NCBI GenBank assembly: GCA_017958245.1 | Contig: JAGDDC010000295.1 | Location: 1-11,799 of the forward strand | Length of the DNA: 11,799 nucleotides | Direction of reading: 5' to 3' | Source: Lachnospiraceae bacterium | GTDB taxonomy: Bacteria; Bacillota_A; Clostridia; Lachnospirales; Lachnospiraceae | Part shown: piece by piece, positions 5,873 through 11,799 of the stretch | Layout of the letters: each line of letters begins with the position of its first letter | How positions within the stretch are numbered: position 1 is the first letter of the stretch | Made by a program: the position numbers and the translations under genes | Notes under the pieces: model-generated | Seen by the model: the letters and a program-made list of their open reading frames with translations, nothing else | The model's database searches: none | What the model was told of the DNA's origin: nothing

Positions 5873-8800
5873 TCAAGCTTTGTTCCCGACAAATTCGTTG
5901 AAAGCTTCTATCCTTGCAGCTTCAGGATCCATGCCTTCCTCCTCTGCCTTGGTGATCAGTTTTAGCATCTCCTGATAATCCACAGGGATGATCTTCTTAA
6001 AATGCGACACATACTCATCAAAACTCTCGAGTATCATCTGTCCCTTCTTTGAACCCGTGTTTGCGACATGTTCCGCGACAAGTCTTCTGATCTCCTCGAG
6101 ATCCGCCTTGTGCTTCACGGTCTCCATGATGACAAGCTGTTTGTTCAGGTTGCGGTACAGCTTGTTCTCAACATCCAGAACGTAAGCCACCCCGCCGCTC
6201 ATCCCGGCTGCGAAGTTCTTGCCCGTGGATCCGAGGATCACCACGCATCCGCCTGTCATATATTCGTACCCGTGCTCTCCTACGCCTTCCACGACAACGT
6301 TCGCCCCGGAGTTCCTCACCGCGAAGCGTTCTCCTGCCATTCCGGCTATATAGGCTTCTCCGGATGTCGCCCCGTACAGAGCCACGTTTCCGACCATTAT
6401 GTTCTCGGAAGGATCGTACTTTGCCTCCTTAGGCGCTTTAACGGTCAGCTTCCCGCCGGACAGGCCCTTTCCGAAATAATCATTGGCATCACCCGTGAGA
6501 TTGATCGAAAGTCCCTTCGGGATAAATGCGCCAAAGCTCTGTCCGCCCGAGCCCGTGCAGTCTATGGTTATCGTATCGCGGTCAAGCCCCTCGGGATGGT
6601 TTCTTGTGATCTCCGCGCCAAGAAGTGTTCCGAACGTCCTGTCTGTGTTGCCGACTTCGACCTTGGTCACGGAAGGTGTCCCATCCTTCAGGGACTTTCT
6701 TATCTTAACCGACTTTAAGAGCACACTCTCGTCCAGCGTCTTGCCAAGGCCGAAATCAAACTCATTTCCGGCTTTATAGACAGACTCCTCGCGGGGTATG
6801 GACGACATGTCGAGGAGCACGGCTCCAAGATCGATCTCGGCGCGGTGGCCGCTCAGGCCCTCTTTCACCTTGAGCAGATCGGTACGCCCGACAAGCTCGT
6901 CGATCTTCCTTACGCCAAGTGATGCCATGATCTCTCTTAACTGCCTTGCGATGAAGATCATGAAGTTCTCGACGTACTCAGGCTTGCCCGCAAACCGCTT
7001 CCTAAGTTCGGGATTCTGTGTCGCCACGCCCATCGGGCAGGTGTCCGACTGGCAGGCTCTCATCATGACGCATCCCATCGTGATCAGCGGAGCGGTGGCG
7101 AACCCGAATTCCTCCGCGCCGAGAATCGCAGCTATTGCCACATCCCTGCCCGTCATCAGCTTTCCGTCAGCCTCGATCACTACCTTGTTCCTCAAGCCGT
7201 TCGCGATCAGCGTCTGGTGAGTCTCTGCGAGCCCCAGCTCCCAGGGCAGGCCTGCGTTGTGGATCGAGGAGGTCGGCGCTGCGCCGGTCCCGCCGTCGTA
7301 CCCGGAGACCAGTATGACTCCCGCCCCGGCTTTGGCAACGCCCGCCGCGACCGTGCCTATACCCGCCTCGGATACCAGTTTGACGGATATCCTGGCGTTC
7401 TTGTTCGCGTTCTTCATGTCGTAGATGAGCTGAGCCAGATCCTCTATCGAATAGATATCATGGTGCGGAGGAGGTGATATGAGACTCACGCCCGGCGTCG
7501 AATGTCTGGTCTTCGCGATCCAGGGATAGACTTTCTTTCCCGGCAAATGACCCCCTTCTCCGGGTTTCGCCCCCTGCGCCATCTTTATCTGTATCTCCCC
7601 TGCGCTCACCAGGTACCTGCTCGTCACGCCAAAGCGTCCGCTCGCGACCTGTTTGATCGCTGAGTTCCTGTCGCAGTCACTGCCTGCGGACATCAGTCTC
7701 TCAACGCTCTCACCGCCCTCACCGCTGTTTGACCTGCCGTGAAGTCTGTTCATGGCGATCGCAAGCGTCTCGTGGGCCTCCTCAGATATGGATCCGTATG
7801 ACATCGCCCCCGTCTTGAAGCGCTTTACGATCGAGTACTCGTCCTCAACCTCATCGAGCGGGACCTTCTCTGAAACCTCCTTAAACTCGATGAGCGTCCT
7901 GAGATACCCAGTCCTCTCGTCGTCCGCAAGCCTTGTATACTCCTTGAAGCGCTCATAATCGCCTTCTCTGGTCGCGGTCTGGAGCGCGTGGATCGTCGCG
8001 GGGTTGTATCTGTGGTTCTCACCCTGCCTTCTCGATCTGTGCCTTCCGAGAGCGGTAAGTTCGAGATCCGTAGCCAGTCCCAGAGGGTCAAATGCGCGGC
8101 TGTGCTGTGCATCGGCAGCTTTCCCGATATCTTCGAGCGTGATACCTCCGACACGGCTCAAGGTCCCGGTGAAGTACTCGTCGATCACATCGGGCGAGAT
8201 GCCAACTGCCTCGAAGATCTTGCTGCCCTGATACGACTGGATCGTGGAGATGCCCATCTTCGATGCGATCTTGACTATACCGAAGAGTATCGCATCATCA
8301 TAGTCATCGACCGCAGCATAGTAATCCTTGTCGAGCATCTCATCCTCTATGAGCTGCGCTATCGTGGCGTGGGCGAGATAGGGATTGACAGCGGAAGCAC
8401 CGTATCCCAAAAGTGCAGCGAAATGATGCACCTGTCTGGGCTCGCCCGACTCAAGGATCAGCGACATCGCGGTACATTTTCTCGTGTCTACAAGGTGCTT
8501 GTGCACTGCTGCCACAGCGAGCAGCGAAGGTATCGCCACATGGTTCTCGTCCACTCCCCTGTCGGAGAGGATCAGGATGTTCGCGCCATCCTTGTAAGCC
8601 TTGTCGACCTCGAGGAAGAGGTTCTTGAGCGCCATCTTCATGGGTGAGCTCTTGTAGAAGAGCGTCGAAACCTTCGAGACTCTGAACCCGTCGCGCTTCA
8701 TGTTCTCGATCTTGAGCAGGTCGAGATCGGTCAGTATCGGATTGTTTATCTTCAGAACATGGCAGTTCTCCGGCTTCTGCTCGAGCAGATTACCGTTTTT

Positions 8801-10480
8801 CCCCACATATACTGTCCTCGAGGTCACGATCTCCTCACGCTGCGCATCGATAGGGGGATTCGTCACCTGTGCAAACTGCTGTTTAAAGAAATAGAACAAG
8901 GGCTGATATTTATCCGAGAGCGCTGCGATAGGCGTGTCGACGCCCATCGACCCTATCGTCTCCTTTCCCGTGAGCGCGAGGTTTAAGATATCCACCGAAT
9001 AATCTTCCCATGTATAGCCAAAAGCCTTCTGTAGGCGTTTCCGCTCCTCGCCCGCAAGTGCGGGGACCTTCTTGTTCGGTATCTTAAGCTCCGCAAGCTG
9101 GATCAGGTTGCTGTCAAGCCATTCGCCAAACGGTTCGCTCAAGGCGTACCTCTCCTTGATCTCCTCATCGACAAATATCCTCTTCTGCTTGGTATCGACA
9201 AGCAGGATCTTGCCCGGATGGATGCGCTCTTTTCTGACGATCCTGCTCTCGTCGAGCGGAAGCACTCCAACCTCTGAAGAGAGGATCACCCTTCCGTCGT
9301 CCGTGACCACATATCTCGAGGGACGCAGACCGTTGCGGTCAAGGATCGCGCCCATCACGTCGCCGTCCGAGAAAAGTATGGATGCCGGGCCGTCCCACGG
9401 CTCCATCATCGTCGCATAATACTGATAGAAGTCACGCTCCTCCTGGGTGAGCGTCTCATTGTGCGCCCAGGGCTCGGGGATCATGATGCTCATGGCGAGG
9501 GGCAGATCGATACCGCTCATCACAAGGAACTCGAGCACGTTGTCAAACATTGCGGAATCGGATCCGCTCTGTGAGATCACGGGGAGGACCTTGGTCATAT
9601 CCTCCGAAGAGAAAGCCTCCGTGTGCATAGTCTCCTCGCGGGCAAGCATCTTGTCGGCGTTGCCCTTGATCGTGTTGATCTCGCCGTTGTGAACTATGAA
9701 CCTGTTGGGATGTGCCCTGTTCCAGCTGGGCATGGTGTTCGTGGAGAACCTCGAGTGCACCATCGCTATCGCAGACTTGTAGGACCTGTCGCGGAGATCT
9801 GAGAAGAAGGTTCGAAGCTGTCCCACGAGGAACATTCCCTTGTATACGATCGTTCTGCACGAGAGCGAGGGAACATACGTGTTTGCGCTCGACTGCTCAA
9901 ACTCTCTGCGCAGTATGTAGAGCTTCCTGTCGAAATCAAGATCTTCCTCGATATCTTCGGGCCTTTCGATGAACACCTGATAGATCCCGGGCATGCACTC
10001 CCTTGCGCGGCTTCCGAGGACATCCGGATCGGTCTCCACCTTTCTCCATCCGAGGATCTTGAGTCCGGCCTTCCTCGTGATGATCTCAAACATCGTCCTC
10101 GCCTGGCGCATGTCGAGATCCTTCTGCGGAAAGAAGAACATCCCGACGCCGTACTGTCTGGGCCCGGGGAGCTCGATCCCCTGCTCTTTAAGCTTCTTTA
10201 CGAAGAACTCGTGGGGTATCTGGGTGAGGATGCCGACTCCGTCACCGGTCTTTCCTTCCGCATCCTTGCCTGCCCTGTGCTCAAGGTTCTCGACTATCGA
10301 GAGCGCGTCGGAGACAAGAGCATGGCTCGCCCTTCCTTCTATATCTATGATCGCGCCGACACCGCAGCTGTCATGCTCGAGCGAAGGCGAGTAAAGACCT
10401 TCCCTCTCTATCCTTGAAAACCTCTCCGACATCGTATTGTGATCCTGTGATCCTGTCTTCTCTGTGTTTTGCTGATGCAT
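5873..10480 (-). CDS. gltB: Glutamate synthase large subunit (NADPH GOGAT alpha chain)
   Basis: The protein has 1535 residues, normal for GltB. It makes two L-glutamate from glutamine and 2-oxoglutarate using electrons from GltD. Cys39 in HDSCGVGAI is the glutaminase nucleophile and should become residue 1 after removal of a 38-residue propeptide. The class II amidotransferase domain follows (to about 430), then the central domain (about 460-770). The FMN-binding synthase domain (about 830-1210) has QIKMAQGAKPGEGGHLPGKK, SPPPHHDIYSIEDLAQLI and GYDGGTGAAP. CVMMRACQSDTCPMG (about 1135) supplies the three cysteines of the 3Fe-4S cluster. The C-terminal beta-helix begins near GSGGQSFGAF (about 1305). 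The ATG at 10480 has GGAGGG 6 nt upstream; the frame is open to 10594 but that stretch overlaps the synthetase gene and is unlike GltB. No in-frame TAG is present in this long gene. It ends with TGA. It sits between glutamine synthetase III and gltD. Confidence 0.98.
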   Translation of the reverse strand: MHQQNTEKTGSQDHNTMSERFSRIEREGLYSPSLEHDSCGVGAIIDIEGRASHALVSDALSIVENLEHRAGKDAEGKTGDGVGILTQIPHEFFVKKLKEQGIELPGPRQYGVGMFFFPQKDLDMRQARTMFEIITRKAGLKILGWRKVETDPDVLGSRARECMPGIYQVFIERPEDIEEDLDFDRKLYILRREFEQSSANTYVPSLSCRTIVYKGMFLVGQLRTFFSDLRDRSYKSAIAMVHSRFSTNTMPSWNRAHPNRFIVHNGEINTIKGNADKMLAREETMHTEAFSSEDMTKVLPVISQSGSDSAMFDNVLEFLVMSGIDLPLAMSIMIPEPWAHNETLTQEERDFYQYYATMMEPWDGPASILFSDGDVMGAILDRNGLRPSRYVVTDDGRVILSSEVGVLPLDESRIVRKERIHPGKILLVDTKQKRIFVDEEIKERYALSEPFGEWLDSNLIQLAELKIPNKKVPALAGEERKRLQKAFGYTWEDYSVDILNLALTGKETIGSMGVDTPIAALSDKYQPLFYFFKQQFAQVTNPPIDAQREEIVTSRTVYVGKNGNLLEQKPENCHVLKINNPILTDLDLLKIENMKRDGFRVSKVSTLFYKSSPMKMALKNLFLEVDKAYKDGANILILSDRGVDENHVAIPSLLAVAAVHKHLVDTRKCTAMSLILESGEPRQVHHFAALLGYGASAVNPYLAHATIAQLIEDEMLDKDYYAAVDDYDDAILFGIVKIASKMGISTIQSYQGSKIFEAVGISPDVIDEYFTGTLSRVGGITLEDIGKAADAQHSRAFDPLGLATDLELTALGRHRSRRQGENHRYNPATIHALQTATREGDYERFKEYTRLADDERTGYLRTLIEFKEVSEKVPLDEVEDEYSIVKRFKTGAMSYGSISEEAHETLAIAMNRLHGRSNSGEGGESVERLMSAGSDCDRNSAIKQVASGRFGVTSRYLVSAGEIQIKMAQGAKPGEGGHLPGKKVYPWIAKTRHSTPGVSLISPPPHHDIYSIEDLAQLIYDMKNANKNARISVKLVSEAGIGTVAAGVAKAGAGVILVSGYDGGTGAAPTSSIHNAGLPWELGLAETHQTLIANGLRNKVVIEADGKLMTGRDVAIAAILGAEEFGFATAPLITMGCVMMRACQSDTCPMGVATQNPELRKRFAGKPEYVENFMIFIARQLREIMASLGVRKIDELVGRTDLLKVKEGLSGHRAEIDLGAVLLDMSSIPREESVYKAGNEFDFGLGKTLDESVLLKSVKIRKSLKDGTPSVTKVEVGNTDRTFGTLLGAEITRNHPEGLDRDTITIDCTGSGGQSFGAFIPKGLSINLTGDANDYFGKGLSGGKLTVKAPKEAKYDPSENIMVGNVALYGATSGEAYIAGMAGERFAVRNSGANVVVEGVGEHGYEYMTGGCVVILGSTGKNFAAGMSGGVAYVLDVENKLYRNLNKQLVIMETVKHKADLEEIRRLVAEHVANTGSKKGQMILESFDEYVSHFKKIIPVDYQEMLKLITKAEEEGMDPEAARIEAFNEFVGNKA

Positions 10481-10506
10481 GGAGTTCCCTCCCGTTTTTT
10501 GTTTCA

Positions 10507-10547
10507 CTGCCTGCGCACCCTTTCGGTCACGCAGGCAGGCTTTTTTT
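10507..10547 (+). terminator. Hairpin with T-tract on the plus strand, between glutamine synthetase and gltB
   Basis: CTGCCTGCG (10507-10515) and CGCAGGCAG (10530-10538) form a perfect 9-bp stem around a 14-base loop. The loop itself can pair ACC with GGT. On the plus strand GC and seven T (10541-10547) follow, which is a good intrinsic terminator. Both neighbouring genes run on the minus strand, where the stem has A-runs rather than a U-tail, so it should not terminate the GS-gltB transcript. The T-tract overlaps the synthetase TAA. It may stop antisense transcription or simply be a stable intercistronic hairpin. Confidence 0.6.
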
Positions 10548-11799
10548 AATATACGCTGAACAGCAGCTTCCCGTAACTGGGAACAGGCCAGCACTCCTCA
10601 CTCGCGAGCATTTCCGCCTCGTCGACATGCTTCCTGAGATGCTCCATCTTCGGGATCATGTCGTCCCTTATAAACTCGGATGCTCCGAGCACCGAATCGA
10701 TGCCTCCGAGCTCCTCGAGCGACTTTTCGAGGTCTTTCACCCTCTCAAGTATATAATCCGTGAGCTCCGAGAGCCTCTCCATGGTGGACACCTCGTAGTT
10801 GCATTTGACGTTGTCGCTGACCGATCTCATGAGCGATGTGGTCCTTGCGAGCTTGTAGAGGTAATCCTCGATCGAGGGAAGGTAATCCTTCCTTACCATA
10901 TCCACCATCGTGTGAGCCTCGATCGATACGGTCTTGCAATAGTTCTCGAGCATGATCTCGCATCTCGATTCAAGCTCGGTCTCAGTGAACACCTTGTGAG
11001 CCATGAGCATCTTTTTGTTCTTCTCATCCAGCAAATGAGGCATCGCGTCGGGCGTCGTCTTGAGATTCGAGAGGCCTCTCACCTTCGTCGCCTCCTCGAC
11101 CCAATCCTCACAGTAGCCGTTGCCGTTGAAGAGGATCCTCTGGTGATCCGTAATGGTCTTCTTGATCAGGTCATGGAGATCGCTCTCGAAATCAGCCGAA
11201 CCCTCAAGCCTGTCCGCAAACTGCTTCAGACTCTCCGCAACCGCGGCGTTCAGCATGATGTTGCAGCAGGCGATGCTGTTTGACGAACCGAGCGACCTGA
11301 ACTCAAACTTGTTGCCCGTGAAGGCAAAAGGCGAAGTACGGTTTCTGTCTGTCGTGTCCCTTGAGAACCTCGGAAGGCTGTCCACTCCGAGCCTTATGAC
11401 CTCCTTCTTTGTCCCCTCATAAGGCGAATCGGTCCTGATCGCCTCGAGGATCGCGGAGAGCTCGTCTCCGAGGAAGACCGAGATGATCGCGGGCGGCGCC
11501 TCATTTGCGCCGAGCCTGTGATCGTTGCCCGCAGTCGCAACAGACAGACGCAGCAGATCCTGATAATCGTCCACAGCCTGGATCACATCGCAGAGGAAGA
11601 GCAGGAACTGGGCGTTCTCATGCGGTGTCTCGCCGGGGGAGAGAAGATTCACACCCTTGTCCGTAGCCATCGACCAGTTGTTGTGCTAGCCCGAACCGTT
11701 GACACCCGCGAAGGGCTTCTCATGAAGCAGACATACAAGGCCATGCTTTCTCGCCACCTTCTGCATGATCTCCATCGTGAGCTGGTTGTTGTCGGTGGC
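10546..11799 (-). CDS. glnN: Glutamine synthetase type III, C-terminal part, with an in-frame TAG
   Basis: The window holds the last 417 codons before the TAA of a GSIII, normally about 700 residues; the start lies off the right edge. GSIII makes glutamine from glutamate, ammonia and ATP as a dodecamer. Visible family signatures are NNQLTMEIMQKVARKHGL, HEKPFAGVNGSG, then TAG, HNNWS, then VATAGNDHRLGANEAPPAI, NRTSPFAFTGNKFEFRSLGS and a helical C-terminal domain. The TAG (11686-11688) stands at the lysine of GVNGSGKHNNWS, next to the active-site histidine region. Everything before and after it is well preserved and in the same frame. If UAG stopped translation, the last 379 residues, including essential active-site segments, would be lost. 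A restart at the ATG 11670 would give 374 residues lacking the N-terminal domain. It lies 65 nt upstream of gltB, with no minus-strand terminator between, so it heads the nitrogen-assimilation unit. The symbol follows usual GSIII naming. Confidence 0.9.
11686..11688 (-). other. In-frame TAG at a conserved lysine of glutamine synthetase III
   Basis: The minus-strand reading is GGTTCGGGC-TAG-CACAACAACTGG: GSG, stop, HNNW. In GSIII proteins this position is lysine (GSGKHNNWS). A single A-to-T change would turn AAG into TAG. There is no frameshift and flanking conservation is complete. See the recoding finding for the interpretation. Confidence 0.95.

Noticed and set aside
5838..5876. Longer gltD beginning at TTG 5876
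   Set aside because: It overlaps the gltB stop, has unusual sequence, and MGKTTGFLEY at 5837 is the normal GltD start with a ribosome-binding site.
6068..6718. Plus-strand open frames inside gltB (also 7988-8647)
   Set aside because: They are antisense to strongly conserved GltB sequence and have no protein-family resemblance. Long shadows are expected in mid-GC coding DNA.
10481..10594. Longer gltB beginning at 10594
   Set aside because: It overlaps the glutamine synthetase 3' end and the hairpin. The ATG at 10480 has a clear GGAGGG and yields a typical propeptide length.
10414..11283. Plus-strand open frame of 289 codons opposite glutamine synthetase III
   Set aside because: It lies entirely antisense to glutamine synthetase and the gltB start, shows no protein-family resemblance, and is crossed by the plus-strand terminator at 10507-10547. 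It is a shadow frame.

Overview
The window (about 11.8 kb, mid-GC) looks like chromosomal DNA of an anaerobic Clostridia-type Firmicute. Support comes from a groES gene under a perfect CIRCE operator, DUF6062, DUF2225 and DUF3810 proteins, a SleB-type wall hydrolase, strong GGAGG ribosome-binding sites and sigma-A-like promoters, and a type III glutamine synthetase beside GltB and GltD. I cannot name a genus.

Layout from left to right. The 5' part of groES (minus strand) has its promoter and CIRCE. Next are two minus-strand genes for cysteine-rich, probably zinc-binding proteins of unknown function: DUF6062, then DUF2225, separated by a hairpin built into a 28-bp tandem duplication. A C-rich CCACC-repeat tract and a strong terminator precede a secreted SleB-like hydrolase gene (minus). 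This gene has a textbook sigma-A promoter with a WalR-type box at its start site. A DUF3810 membrane metalloprotease-like gene (plus) diverges from it and appears to have a leaderless transcript. The right half is a minus-strand nitrogen-assimilation block transcribed in the order glutamine synthetase III, gltB, gltD. GS makes glutamine from ammonia and glutamate, and GltB/GltD regenerate two glutamates from glutamine and 2-oxoglutarate.

The most notable feature is a pair of in-frame TAG codons in two unrelated, otherwise intact genes on opposite strands. One is codon 190 of the DUF3810 gene (3765-3767). The other is in the glutamine synthetase (11686-11688), where it replaces the normally conserved lysine of GVNGSG(K)HNNWS next to the active site. 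All seven gene ends visible in the window use TAA (4) or TGA (3), never TAG. This fits UAG being read as an amino acid (suppressor tRNA, pyrrolysine or codon reassignment). Two nonsense mutations or base-call errors remain possible and cannot be excluded from the window alone.
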